Shown here: positions 1-7,802 of the stretch, piece by piece | Layout of the letters: each line of letters opens with the position of its first letter | Position numbering within the stretch: the stretch's first letter is position 1 | Assembly (NCBI GenBank): GCA_012510865.1 | Contig: JAAZHF010000261.1 | Coordinates: 1 to 25,462, forward strand | DNA length: 25,462 nt | DNA from: Gammaproteobacteria bacterium | Lineage (GTDB): Bacteria > Pseudomonadota > Gammaproteobacteria > Xanthomonadales > Xanthomonadaceae | Direction: 5' to 3' | The notes under the pieces: model-generated | Told to the model about the DNA's origin: nothing | The model's database searches: none | What the model saw: only the letters and a program-made list of their open reading frames with translations | Translations under genes and position numbers: made by a program

Positions 1-1
1 C

Positions 2-502
2 GACCACGCCGAGCTCGCCGACCGGATCGGCGCGCAGCTCGGCCGGCTCGACGGGCTGCTCCACTGCGCCGCGGATTTCGACGGCCTGACCCCGCTCGAG
101 CACACCGACCCGGGGGCCTTCGCCCGCGCGCTCCACGTCGACCTGACCGCGCGCTGGTGGCTGACGCGGGCCTGCCTGCCGCTCCTGCGCAAGGCCGGGG
201 ACGGCTCCGTGGTCTTCACGATCGACGCTGGCGCGCCGGCGGCCTATCGCGGCGCCTACGGGATCGCCCAGCACGCCCAGCGGGCGCTGCTCGACACCCT
301 CCAGGCCGAGCACGGCAGCGGACCCGTGCGCTTCCGCGCCCTGGACCCCGGTCCGCTGCGCACCCCGCTGCGCGCCCGCGCGCACGTGGCCGACGAGGAT
401 CGACTGGCCCGCGACCCGGCGGAAGCGGCCGCGGCCTGCGTCGCCCTGCTCGCGCCGACCGGGGACGGCGTGCGCGGCCCGGCCCGGGCGTCGCCGGCAT
501 GA
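2..502 (+). CDS. Short-chain dehydrogenase/reductase-like protein (3' part only)
   Basis: The gene enters from upstream of the window; 166 residues of its C-terminal part are visible. The segment LLHCAADFDGLTPLEH corresponds to the NNAG-like region after strand 4 of the Rossmann fold. SVVFTID is the strand that normally ends in the catalytic serine, and AYGIAQHAQRALLDTL lies where the YxxxK active site normally sits. The closest pattern I recognise is the YciK-like group of SDR proteins. The active site looks altered: the Tyr is kept (AYGIAQ) but the Lys is Gln, and no Ser stands at the usual place. The family is therefore clear, but oxidoreductase activity is doubtful. The stop TGA overlaps the ATG of the next gene (ATGA at 499-502), so the two genes are translationally coupled. 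Substrate unknown. Confidence 0.75.
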   Translation, partial: DHAELADRIGAQLGRLDGLLHCAADFDGLTPLEHTDPGAFARALHVDLTARWWLTRACLPLLRKAGDGSVVFTIDAGAPAAYRGAYGIAQHAQRALLDTLQAEHGSGPVRFRALDPGPLRTPLRARAHVADEDRLARDPAEAAAACVALLAPTGDGVRGPARASPA

Positions 503-1104
503 CGATCGCCGCCGCGGCCCTGCTGTTGTTCCTGATCCTGGACCCGCTGGGCAACATCCCGGTGTTCCTCAGCATCCTGCGCCACCTGCCGCCGAAGCGG
601 CAGCGGATCGTGCTGGCCCGGGAGCTGCTGATCGCCCTGGGCGTGCTGATGGTTTTCCTGTGGGTCGGCAAGTACGCCCTGGAGGTGATGCACCTGCGCC
701 AGGAATCGGTCTCGATCGCCGGCGGCATCGTGCTGTTCCTGATCGGGATCCGGATGATCTTCCCTCCCCCGGAGGGCCTGATGGGCGAGTTTCCGGGGGG
801 CGAGCCCTTCATCGTCCCGCTGGCCGTCCCGCTGGTCGCCGGACCCTCCGGGATGGCCGCGGTCCTGCTGCTGGGCAGCCGCGAGCCGGAGCGCCTCTGG
901 GAGTGGAGCCTGGCGCTGATGCTGGCCTGGGGCGCCACCGCCACGATCCTGTTCTGCGCGCCCTGGCTGTACCGCCTGCTGGGCGAGCGCGCGCTGACCG
1001 CCGTGGAGCGCCTCATGGGCATGCTCCTGGTGGCGATTTCGGTCCAGATGCTGCTCGACGGGGTCAGTGGTTACCTGGGCATGGCAGGTCGCCCGACACC
1101 GTAA
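499..1104 (+). CDS. MarC/YhgN family integral membrane protein
   Basis: A 201-residue, very hydrophobic protein with about six predicted membrane helices and short polar loops. The first helix carries LFLILDPLGNIPVFLSIL, the conserved DPxGNxPxF signature of the MarC family (NAAT-like membrane proteins of the inner membrane). A second conserved stretch is FIVPLAVPLVAGPSGMAAVLLL, matching the family's PLaiPllaGPgai motif. Length agrees with the family (about 195-220 residues). The start is the ATG inside the ATGA overlap with the upstream SDR-like gene. MarC was once linked to multiple antibiotic resistance, but that link was withdrawn; transport function and substrate are unknown. A 144-base gap follows before the next start, so the pair probably ends here. 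Confidence 0.88.
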   Translation: MTIAAAALLLFLILDPLGNIPVFLSILRHLPPKRQRIVLARELLIALGVLMVFLWVGKYALEVMHLRQESVSIAGGIVLFLIGIRMIFPPPEGLMGEFPGGEPFIVPLAVPLVAGPSGMAAVLLLGSREPERLWEWSLALMLAWGATATILFCAPWLYRLLGERALTAVERLMGMLLVAISVQMLLDGVSGYLGMAGRPTP

Positions 1105-1132
1105 TCCAGCTGTCACCGACGGCCGCTATCGT

Positions 1133-1149
1133 GTTAATCTGTCGTTAAC
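1133..1149 (+). promoter_or_regulatory. AT-rich GTTAA repeat upstream of the TonB-dependent receptor
   Basis: The 144-base gap before the receptor gene holds a short AT-rich island with GTTAA at 1133-1137 and again at 1144-1148. It can also be read as the inverted repeat GTTAA-N7-TTAAC. It stands out in DNA of about 70% GC and lies 100 bases upstream of the chosen ATG at 1249. It may be part of a promoter or operator, but I cannot assign a regulator or firm -35/-10 boxes. Confidence 0.3.
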
Positions 1150-1248
1150 CGCTGCCGCCCAGGCGGTCGCGGCGTGAGTGGGAACCAGCACCCTTCTACC
1201 TCCCGTGCCCGTCCGGCGCGTCCCGTTTTCCTTGCCAAGAGTCCAGCC

Positions 1249-4200
1249 ATGACCCGTCGCAATGCCTTCCGTGTGTCGAAACTTTCGCTCGGCCTGATCG
1301 CCGCGCTTGCCGCCGCACCCGTCTTCGCCCAGAGCACCTCTGCGGGCGTCGCCGGCGTCGTCACCGGAAGCGACGGCCAGCCGGTCACGAACGCAGAAGT
1401 GACCATCGTCCACATCGAGTCGGGCACGACCAGCCGCGTCACCACCGACGCCAGCGGCCGCTACAACGCCCGCGGCCTGCGCGTCGGCGGTCCGTACGAG
1501 ATCACCGTCACCAAGGCCGGCGCCGGTACGCGGACCGAGGACAACGTCTACCTCGCGCTGAACCAGGTCAACACCGTCAACGCGCAGCTCACCGGCGACG
1601 TGACAACCCTCGCCACCGTGACCGCGGTCGGCGTGGCGGGCGGCTCCGAGATCTTCAGCGCCACCAAGATGGGCGCGGGCACCAGCGTCAGCCAGGAGCA
1701 GATCGAGGCCCTGCCGTCGATCCAGCGCAACATCCAGGACTACATGCGCCTCGACCCGCGCCTGGCGCAGACCGACAAGGGCCGCGGCGAGATCTCCGCG
1801 GCGGGCCAGAACACCCGCTTCAACGCCATCCGCATCGACGGCGTGAGCACCAACGACCCGTTCGGCCTGGAGTCCAACAACCTGCCGACCATGCGCCAGC
1901 CGGTGTCCATGGACGCCATCGAGGCCATCGACGTCGACCTGTCGAACTACGACGTGACCATCGCCGGCGGCACCGGCGCCGTGGTCAACGCCGTGACCAA
2001 GTCGGGCACCAACGACTTCAGCGGCTCGGCCTACTACGTGTACCGCGACCAGGACTGGGTCCGCGACAACGCCGACGGCTCGCCCTTCGGCGGCTTCATC
2101 GACGAGGAGACCTACGGTTTCACCTTCGGCGGCCCGATCGTCAAGGACAAGCTGTTCTTCTTCCTGAACTACGAGAACTTCACCCGCAGCGCGCCCGGCC
2201 CGGCCTATGGCCCCGAGGGCAGCTCGGCCTCGAACATCGTGAACGGCATCAGCACCGACGACATCCTCGAGGCGCGCCGCATCGCGCAGGAAGTCTACGG
2301 CGTCGACATCGGCGAGTACCGCGTGCCGGACAGCCTCGAGACCACCTTCGAGGAATACGCGGCCAAGATCGACTGGAACATCAACGACGACCACCGCTTC
2401 TCGATCCGCTACGCCAAGTCGGAGCAGAGCGACGCCAACCTGCCGGGCCTGTCGCAGACCGGCATCTCGCTGAACTCCTACTGGTACTCGCACGACAAGG
2501 TGTTCGAGAGCACCGTCGCCCAGCTGTTCAGCGACTGGTCCGACAACTTCTCGACCGAGTTCAAGCTGTCCAAGCGCGACTACACCGCGATCCGCAACCC
2601 GCTCGGCAACACCCGCATGCCGCAGATCGGCATCGGCTTCGGCACCGCCAACGACGATGACCAGCCGGGCTCGCCGTTCCTGAACTTCGGCACCGAGCAG
2701 TTCACCCACATCAACCACGTCGAGACCAGCCAGCACAGCGCCTTCGGCGCCGCCACCTGGTACGTGGGCGACCACACCTTCAAGTTCGGCTTCGAGTACG
2801 AGCAGAACGAGATCTTCAACCTGTTCGGCCGCGACCTGTTCGGCAGCTACTCCTTCGCCAGCCTGGATCACTTCCGCGACGGGCGCTACTGGAACTACAC
2901 CTCCCGCCGCCCGCTGCCGGGCGAGTCGTTCGAGAGCATCGCGGCCGACTTCGACCATGACAACCTGGCGTTCTTCGTCCAGGACACCTGGGCCGTCAAC
3001 TACAACCTGACGCTGAACTTCGGCTTCCGCGTCGACATCCCGAAGATCGACGACAAGCCGCGCAAGAACGCCCTGATCGAGCGCATCTTCGGCCTCGACA
3101 ACACGGTCACCATCGACGGCCAGGAGCTGTGGCAGCCGCGCTTCGGCTTCAACTACACCTTCGACACCGAGCGTCCGACCCAGCTGCGCGGTGGCGTGGG
3201 CCTGTTCCAGGGCGCCGCGGCCAACGTGTGGATCGGCAACTCCTTCCAGAACGCCGGCTTCACCCCGCAGATCTACGGCCTGAACGTGGGCAACGCCGGC
3301 CAGCTGGCGCGCGCCGGCGTCGGCTCGCGCGAGGAGGCCTGGGAGCGCTACGCGTTCACCATGGATCCGGACAACCAGCCGATCATCCCCGGCGGCCAGC
3401 AGATGGTCGTGGCGGTCATGGACCCCGACCTGAAGCAGCCCTCCAGCTGGAAGGCCAACCTGGCGCTTGACCACGAACTGCCCTGGTACGGCATCGTGGC
3501 CTCGGCCGAGTACCTGATGACCAGCGTCGAGACCGGCCTGCACTACGAGATCCTGGGCATGGGCGCCCCGACCGCGACCGGTCCGGACGGCCGCCTGATC
3601 TACTACTGCAACGTCGCGACCGCCTCCGGCGGCACCCGCTGCAACGGCGACGCCCTGATCAACAACCTGCGCGACGCCGACGGCAACCTGCCGGCCGACC
3701 TCGCCCAGTTCAACAACATCACCGGCTGGGGCGCCGACAACGTCATCTACCTGCGTCCGACCAACAAGGGCGGCTCGCACCAGATGACGCTGAGCCTGAA
3801 CAAGCCGCTGGTCGAGAACTGGGGCTGGATGCTGGGCTACACCCGCACCTCGGCCGAGGACGTCAACCCGCTGACCTCGTCGCAGGCGCACTCGAACTGG
3901 GACGGCCGGATGCTGCAGAACCCGAACGAGCCGATCGCGGCGACCTCGAACTACGAGATCCGCGACCGCTTCATCGGCACCCTGACCTGGCAGAAGGCGT
4001 TCTTCGGCGACTACAAGACCAGCGCGTCGGTGTTCTACGAGGGTCGTTCCGGCCGTCCGTACAGCTGGACCTACCTCAACGACGCGAACGGCGACATGGA
4101 GACCAACGACCTGTTCTACGTGCCGGCCGGCCCGGGCGACGTGCTGTTCACCGGCGGCGCGGCCATGGAGCAGGCGTTCTTCGACTGGCTGTCCGGCCAG

Positions 4201-4557
4201 TCCGACCTGAGGGGCTACATGGGCCAGGTCGCGCCGCGCAACATCTCGCGCAGCTCGTGGGTCAACACCTTCGACATCCGCATCAGCCAGGAACTGCCGG
4301 GCTTCTTCGACGGCCACAAGTCCGAGCTGTGGCTCGACATCATGAACGTCGGCAACCTGATCGATAAGGACTGGGGCCGCATCGAGGAGATCGGCTTCCC
4401 GCACGGCCGCCGCGTCGCCCGCATGCGCGGCATCGACCAGGCCACCGGCAAGTACATCTACGAGTTCAACGAGAGCCAGGTGTTCTCCGAGCAGCTGTAC
4501 GACAACACCGGGCAGTCGCGCTGGGCGCTGCAGCTCGGCTTCCGCTACAAGTTCTGA
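1249..4557 (+). CDS. Oar-like TonB-dependent outer membrane receptor with carboxypeptidase-regulatory-like N-domain
   Basis: A 1102-residue outer membrane protein. The chosen ATG begins MTRRNAFRVSKLSLGLIAAL and gives a typical signal peptide ending APVFAQ, with a weak AAGAG ribosome site 7 bases upstream. An in-frame GTG at 1174 would add 25 residues ahead of the signal peptide and is unlikely. Residues about 28-115 form a CarboxypepD_reg-like beta domain (GVVTGSDGQPVTNAEVTIV, then TDASGRYNARGL). Next comes a plug (about 125-250: ATKMGAGTSVSQEQIEALPS, FNAIRIDGVSTNDPFG, GAVVNAVTKSGTNDFSG) and then a long beta-barrel ending in the aromatic-terminated strand LQLGFRYKF. Domain order and length fit the Oar family, which uses TonB energy to import large ligands or, in Myxococcus, is linked to adhesion and development. 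The ligand cannot be read from sequence. No TonB, ExbB or transporter genes adjoin it, so it appears monocistronic. Confidence 0.9.
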   Translation: MTRRNAFRVSKLSLGLIAALAAAPVFAQSTSAGVAGVVTGSDGQPVTNAEVTIVHIESGTTSRVTTDASGRYNARGLRVGGPYEITVTKAGAGTRTEDNVYLALNQVNTVNAQLTGDVTTLATVTAVGVAGGSEIFSATKMGAGTSVSQEQIEALPSIQRNIQDYMRLDPRLAQTDKGRGEISAAGQNTRFNAIRIDGVSTNDPFGLESNNLPTMRQPVSMDAIEAIDVDLSNYDVTIAGGTGAVVNAVTKSGTNDFSGSAYYVYRDQDWVRDNADGSPFGGFIDEETYGFTFGGPIVKDKLFFFLNYENFTRSAPGPAYGPEGSSASNIVNGISTDDILEARRIAQEVYGVDIGEYRVPDSLETTFEEYAAKIDWNINDDHRFSIRYAKSEQSDANLPGLSQTGISLNSYWYSHDKVFESTVAQLFSDWSDNFSTEFKLSKRDYTAIRNPLGNTRMPQIGIGFGTANDDDQPGSPFLNFGTEQFTHINHVETSQHSAFGAATWYVGDHTFKFGFEYEQNEIFNLFGRDLFGSYSFASLDHFRDGRYWNYTSRRPLPGESFESIAADFDHDNLAFFVQDTWAVNYNLTLNFGFRVDIPKIDDKPRKNALIERIFGLDNTVTIDGQELWQPRFGFNYTFDTERPTQLRGGVGLFQGAAANVWIGNSFQNAGFTPQIYGLNVGNAGQLARAGVGSREEAWERYAFTMDPDNQPIIPGGQQMVVAVMDPDLKQPSSWKANLALDHELPWYGIVASAEYLMTSVETGLHYEILGMGAPTATGPDGRLIYYCNVATASGGTRCNGDALINNLRDADGNLPADLAQFNNITGWGADNVIYLRPTNKGGSHQMTLSLNKPLVENWGWMLGYTRTSAEDVNPLTSSQAHSNWDGRMLQNPNEPIAATSNYEIRDRFIGTLTWQKAFFGDYKTSASVFYEGRSGRPYSWTYLNDANGDMETNDLFYVPAGPGDVLFTGGAAMEQAFFDWLSGQSDLRGYMGQVAPRNISRSSWVNTFDIRISQELPGFFDGHKSELWLDIMNVGNLIDKDWGRIEEIGFPHGRRVARMRGIDQATGKYIYEFNESQVFSEQLYDNTGQSRWALQLGFRYKF

Positions 4558-4584
4558 GTCCGGCGGAAACGACGCGTGACGGAA

Positions 4585-4606
4585 CGGCCGGGGCATGCCC
4601 CGGCCG
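4585..4606 (+). terminator. Terminator-like hairpin after the TonB-dependent receptor
   Basis: A 10-bp perfect GC-rich stem (4585-4594 with 4597-4606) around the palindrome GGGGCATGCCCC is extended by AA/TT pairs and followed by TTTCC. It lies 28 bases after the receptor stop codon. The T tract is short (three), so it may be a weak or factor-assisted terminator. The hairpin also contains an in-frame ATG (4595) of the downstream ppnN frame, which argues against that start. Confidence 0.55.
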
Positions 4607-4678
4607 TTTCCGTTGGGGCTCCGCGTTGCGATAGAGTCGATGCCCCGAAAAATACGAAGACAAGAAGAAGGGATGAAG

Positions 4679-6067
4679 ATGACGCAGACCCCCCGCCCGG
4701 AAGCGACCCTGCCGACCGTGGATGCACGCGTGTATCCGCGCGGCGGCCTGGACATCCTGTCCAGGGACGAGGTGGCCCGGCTCAAGGACGCCTCCCGCGG
4801 CGGCCTGCACGACCTGCTCCGGCGCTGCGCGCTGGCGGTGCTGACCAGCGGCAGCGCCAACGACGACCCGCGCGCCGCGCAGGAGATGTACCCCGACTTC
4901 GACATCCAGGTCCTGCAGCAGGACCGCGGGCTCCGGATCGAACTGAAGAACGCCCCGGCGATGGCTTTCGTCGACGGCGAGATCATCCGCGGCGTGGCGG
5001 AACTCCTGTTCGCCACCGTGCGCGACCTGGCCTACATGGCCATCGAGCTGGGGCCCGATTTCGCGTCGGACCTCGAGTCCTCGGCGGGCATCACCAATGC
5101 CGTGTTCGGCCAGCTCCGCAACGCCCGCCTGCTGCACCCGGGCGATCCGAACCTGGTCGTGTGCTGGGGCGGCCACTCGATCAGCCGGGTCGAGTACGAG
5201 TACACCAAGCTGGTCGGCTACGAGCTCGGGCTGCGTGGGATGGACATCTGCACCGGCTGCGGGCCGGGCGCCATGAAGGGCCCGATGAAGGGCGCCAACA
5301 TCGCCCATGCCAAGCAGCGCCAGCGCCGCCCGCGCTACATCGGCATCACCGAACCCGGCATCATCGCCGCCGAGTCGCCGAACCCGATCGTCAACCAGCT
5401 GGTGATCATGCCGGACATCGAGAAGCGCCTGGAGGCCTTCGTCCGCATCGGCCACGGCATCATCGTGTTCCCCGGCGGCGTCGGCACGGCCGAAGAGATC
5501 CTGTACCTGCTGGGCCTTCTGCTGCGCGAGGAGAACGCCGAGCTCCCGTTCCCGCTGATCCTCACCGGCCCGGTCTCCGCGGCGCCGTATTTCGAGCAGA
5601 TCGACCGCTTCATCCGCCTCACCCTGGGCGAGGCCGCGACCGCACGCTACGAGATCATCATCGGCGACCCGCAGGCGGTGGCCCGGCGCATGGTGGCGGG
5701 CGTCAAGCGCGTCCGCGAGGCGCGGATCCACAACAAGGACTCCTTCTACTTCAACTGGGGCCTGGACATCCCGCTGCCGTTCCAGCAGCCCTTCGTGCCG
5801 ACCCACGAGGCGATGGCCGGCCTGGACCTGCACCATGGCCGTGCCCCGCACGAGCTGGCCGCCGACCTCCGCCGTGCGTTCTCCGGCATCGTGGCCGGCA
5901 ACGTCAAGGAAGACGGCATGCGCCGCATCGAGGCCCATGGCCCGTTCCAGATCCACGGCGACCGCGACATGATGGAGTCGCTGGATGCGCTGCTGCGCGC
6001 CTTCGTCGAGCAGCGGCGGATGAAGATCAGCGGTGACTACCGGCCGTGCTACGAGGTGGTCACGTAG
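4679..6067 (+). CDS. ppnN: Pyrimidine/purine nucleotide 5'-monophosphate nucleosidase (LOG family)
   Basis: A cytosolic enzyme that hydrolyses the N-glycosidic bond of nucleoside monophosphates to free base and ribose 5-phosphate; in E. coli it is controlled by (p)ppGpp. The 462-residue product aligns end to end with E. coli PpnN/YgdH (454 residues). Shared blocks include VVCWGGHSI, ICTGCGPGAMKGPMKGA, IIMPDIEKRLEAFVRI, the nucleotide-binding loop PGGVGTAEE, the segment AADLRRAFSGIVAGNVKE, and a C-terminus PCYEVVT (PCYEICT in E. coli). Several in-frame ATGs exist (4595, 4640, 4673, 4679). AAGGG at 4668-4672 is 6 bases from 4679 but touches 4673, so 4679 is preferred; the difference is two residues. 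The 3' end overlaps algZ by 8 bases in convergent orientation, so the two transcripts are antisense at their ends. Confidence 0.95.
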   Translation: MTQTPRPEATLPTVDARVYPRGGLDILSRDEVARLKDASRGGLHDLLRRCALAVLTSGSANDDPRAAQEMYPDFDIQVLQQDRGLRIELKNAPAMAFVDGEIIRGVAELLFATVRDLAYMAIELGPDFASDLESSAGITNAVFGQLRNARLLHPGDPNLVVCWGGHSISRVEYEYTKLVGYELGLRGMDICTGCGPGAMKGPMKGANIAHAKQRQRRPRYIGITEPGIIAAESPNPIVNQLVIMPDIEKRLEAFVRIGHGIIVFPGGVGTAEEILYLLGLLLREENAELPFPLILTGPVSAAPYFEQIDRFIRLTLGEAATARYEIIIGDPQAVARRMVAGVKRVREARIHNKDSFYFNWGLDIPLPFQQPFVPTHEAMAGLDLHHGRAPHELAADLRRAFSGIVAGNVKEDGMRRIEAHGPFQIHGDRDMMESLDALLRAFVEQRRMKISGDYRPCYEVVT

Positions 6068-7109
6068 CGGCACCGCCCGGCGGCCTGCGGATGCGCAGGC
6101 GCGCGGTGAAGCTGCCGGCATCGCGGTCCAGCGCCAGCGTGCCGGCACCGTTGGGCAGCGACTCGAGCCGCGCGCGGACGGCTGCCAGGCGGATGCCGTG
6201 CCCCGCGGCTGCCCGGGCGGCGCCGGCGCCGATCCCGTTGCGGACGACGACCTCGACCCAGGTCCCGTCGTCGGTGACTTCGATCTCCACCTGCCCGCCG
6301 CCCGGATCGGGTTCGACCCCGTGGCGGACCGCGTTCTCGACCAGCGGCTGCAGGCTCAGCGAGGGAAGCCGGGTGCCGGCGAGCACGTCCGGTCCCACCA
6401 AAACCTCCCAGCGCTGCTCGAGCCTCGGGCCCAGCCGCAGCCCCTCGATCTCGAGGTAGCGCCTGGCGAGCGCCAGCTCCTCGCCGAGCGTGACCAGCCC
6501 GGGGCCCGACAGCGCGGCGCGGAACAGGTCGGCAAGGTCCAGCAGGAGCCGCTCCGTCGCCTCGGGCTTGCCGTGGACCAGGGCGATCCCGGTGTTGAGC
6601 GTGTTGAACAGGAAGTGGGGGCGGATGCGCGCCTGCAGCGCCTCGAGCTCGGCCTGCTTGGCGCGGACCGCGAGCTGGCGGTTGCGCCAGTGGGCCTGGA
6701 AGGCGGCCAGCGCCACCAGCCCGACGGTCAGCGCCATGACGGTCAGCGCCAGGGCCAGCGCAGGCCAGCCCCGGGCGGGCCGCGGCCAGATGTCGTGCAG
6801 GAACAGCCAGGCGAGGCCGCTGACGATACAGGTGCTGGCGACCAGCGCGACCAGTGCGAACTGGGCGACGCGGACCGGGCTGGCGCGGGCAAGCCGCCGC
6901 CGGGCGAGGAAGAGCATGGCCATGGCCACCAGGGCGATCCACTGGATCGCGAACGAGGCCATGCCGAACCAGGTCAGCCGGTCGCCGGCCAGGCCCGGGC
7001 TGAGCGCGAGCACGAGGGCCAGCGCCTCGCCCGCCAGGATGATGCGGATGATCGTCCCGGCTTCCCAGAGCGTGTCCAGCGGTCGGAGGGCGGTGCCTGG
7101 CTGGCTCAA
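6060..7109 (-). CDS. algZ: AlgZ/FimS-type LytS-family sensor protein
   Basis: A 349-residue membrane sensor of the LytS/His_kinase family. The N-terminal half has about four hydrophobic segments (for example AGEALALVLALSPGL, FAIQWIALVAMAMLFLA, and LALALTVMALTVGLVALAA). A short coiled linker follows (VRAKQAELEALQARIRP), then the phospho-acceptor region RIRPHFLFNTLNTGIALVHG with His near residue 165, and LSLQPLVENAVRHGVEP as N box. Blocks LESLQARIRPHFLFN and ELALARRYLEIEGLRLG closely match Pseudomonas AlgZ. As in AlgZ, the glycine-rich ATP box is weak (VRNGIGAG). No ATG fits the N-terminus. A TTG at 7109 gives MSQPGTALRPLDTLW and has GAAGGA about 9 bases upstream, so it is the proposed start. 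AlgZ partners AlgR to control twitching genes; it is divergent from the minor pilin operon here. No algR adjoins it. Confidence 0.8.
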   Translation of the reverse strand: MSQPGTALRPLDTLWEAGTIIRIILAGEALALVLALSPGLAGDRLTWFGMASFAIQWIALVAMAMLFLARRRLARASPVRVAQFALVALVASTCIVSGLAWLFLHDIWPRPARGWPALALALTVMALTVGLVALAAFQAHWRNRQLAVRAKQAELEALQARIRPHFLFNTLNTGIALVHGKPEATERLLLDLADLFRAALSGPGLVTLGEELALARRYLEIEGLRLGPRLEQRWEVLVGPDVLAGTRLPSLSLQPLVENAVRHGVEPDPGGGQVEIEVTDDGTWVEVVVRNGIGAGAARAAAGHGIRLAAVRARLESLPNGAGTLALDRDAGSFTARLRIRRPPGGAAT

Positions 7110-7184
7110 TCGGAGCGTTCCTTCATCCGGGGACGGCGCGCGGGGGTGCCGGAGGCAGTGTAGCCACCCATGTCCCCCATGGCA

Positions 7185-7193
7185 CCGTTCGTC
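7185..7193 (+). promoter_or_regulatory. Exact match to the AlgR binding consensus CCGTTCGTC
   Basis: The nine bases CCGTTCGTC lie in the 147-base divergent region between algZ and fimU. They are 64 bases upstream of the fimU ATG and 76 bases from the algZ TTG. This is the core consensus known for AlgR sites in Pseudomonas aeruginosa, where AlgZ/AlgR activates the fimU-pilVWXY1Y2E operon. I saw no second exact copy elsewhere in the window. Function is inferred from the exact match and gene context. Confidence 0.6.
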
Positions 7194-7256
7194 CCCAAGT
7201 CCTTGGAGCACGCCGCTGCGGCGGGCTAGGGTGGGTCGTCCACAGTGGGGAGTGGT

Positions 7257-7802
7257 ATGACGCCTTCCAACGCCGCCCAGAACGCGGTCCCCGGTCGCAT
7301 CCCGCGGCCCCTGCCGGCTGCCGGATTCACGCTGGTGGAGCTCATGGTCACGGTGGCCGTCCTCGGCATCCTGGCCGCGGTCGCCGTCCCGGCGATGACC
7401 GGGCTGATCAACAGCAACCGGCTTTCCGGCACCGCCGGCGAGATGACCGCTTCGCTGCAGCTGGCGCGCTCCGAGGCGATGCGCCGCGGGTCGCGGGTGC
7501 GCATCTGCGGCAGCACCGATGGCGCCAGCTGCGGCGGCGACTGGAGCCGGTGGATCGTGACCGGCACCGACAACGTCACCGGGACCACCGACGTGATCCG
7601 CGACAGCACCGGCTCGAGCAACGTCCAGGTCAGCGGCCCCGCGGGCGGGATCGTGTTCCGCCCGTCCGGCCTGATCGACGCCCAGCAGCAGCTCACCGTC
7701 TGCGTGCCTACCGGCCAGCCAGCCGAAAACCAGAGGGTCATCACCGTCATGATCAGCGGCAACATCACCACCGTGCGTCGCAACGGCGGGGGAGGGTGCT
7801 GA
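7257..7802 (+). CDS. fimU: FimU-like type IV minor pilin (GspH/FimT domain)
   Basis: A 181-residue prepilin, first gene of the minor pilin operon. The leader ends at AAG and is followed by FTLVELMVTVAVLGILAAVA: a classic class III signal with G(-1), F(+1) and E(+5), cut by PilD. The body has the GspH/FimT pattern (LQLARSEAMRRGSRVRICGS, and GDWSRWIV) and two or more cysteines able to form disulfides, ending NGGGGC. It differs from the two other GspH-type genes in this window by lacking a C-terminal GRxR motif, so it fits FimU (pilus-tip complex) rather than the DNA-binding FimT. ATG 7257 has GGGGAG 4-5 bases upstream; an in-frame GTG at 7245 is a weaker alternative. The TGATG at 7800-7804 couples it to pilV. 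An AlgR-type box lies upstream. Confidence 0.85.
   Translation: MTPSNAAQNAVPGRIPRPLPAAGFTLVELMVTVAVLGILAAVAVPAMTGLINSNRLSGTAGEMTASLQLARSEAMRRGSRVRICGSTDGASCGGDWSRWIVTGTDNVTGTTDVIRDSTGSSNVQVSGPAGGIVFRPSGLIDAQQQLTVCVPTGQPAENQRVITVMISGNITTVRRNGGGGC

Noticed and set aside
4595..4678. Upstream in-frame ATGs (4595, 4640) as starts of ppnN
   Set aside because: The first lies inside a terminator hairpin, neither has a ribosome site, and homology starts after 4679.
1126..5016. A 1296-codon open frame antisense to the TonB-dependent receptor
   Set aside because: It is stop-free only because of GC-biased third positions; its translation is a low-complexity Val/Ala/Arg/Asp-rich sequence with no domain, while the plus strand encodes a clear receptor.
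7232..7240. A second AlgR-like site (TGGGTCGTC) before fimU
   Set aside because: It matches only six of nine consensus bases, which is expected by chance in GC-rich DNA.
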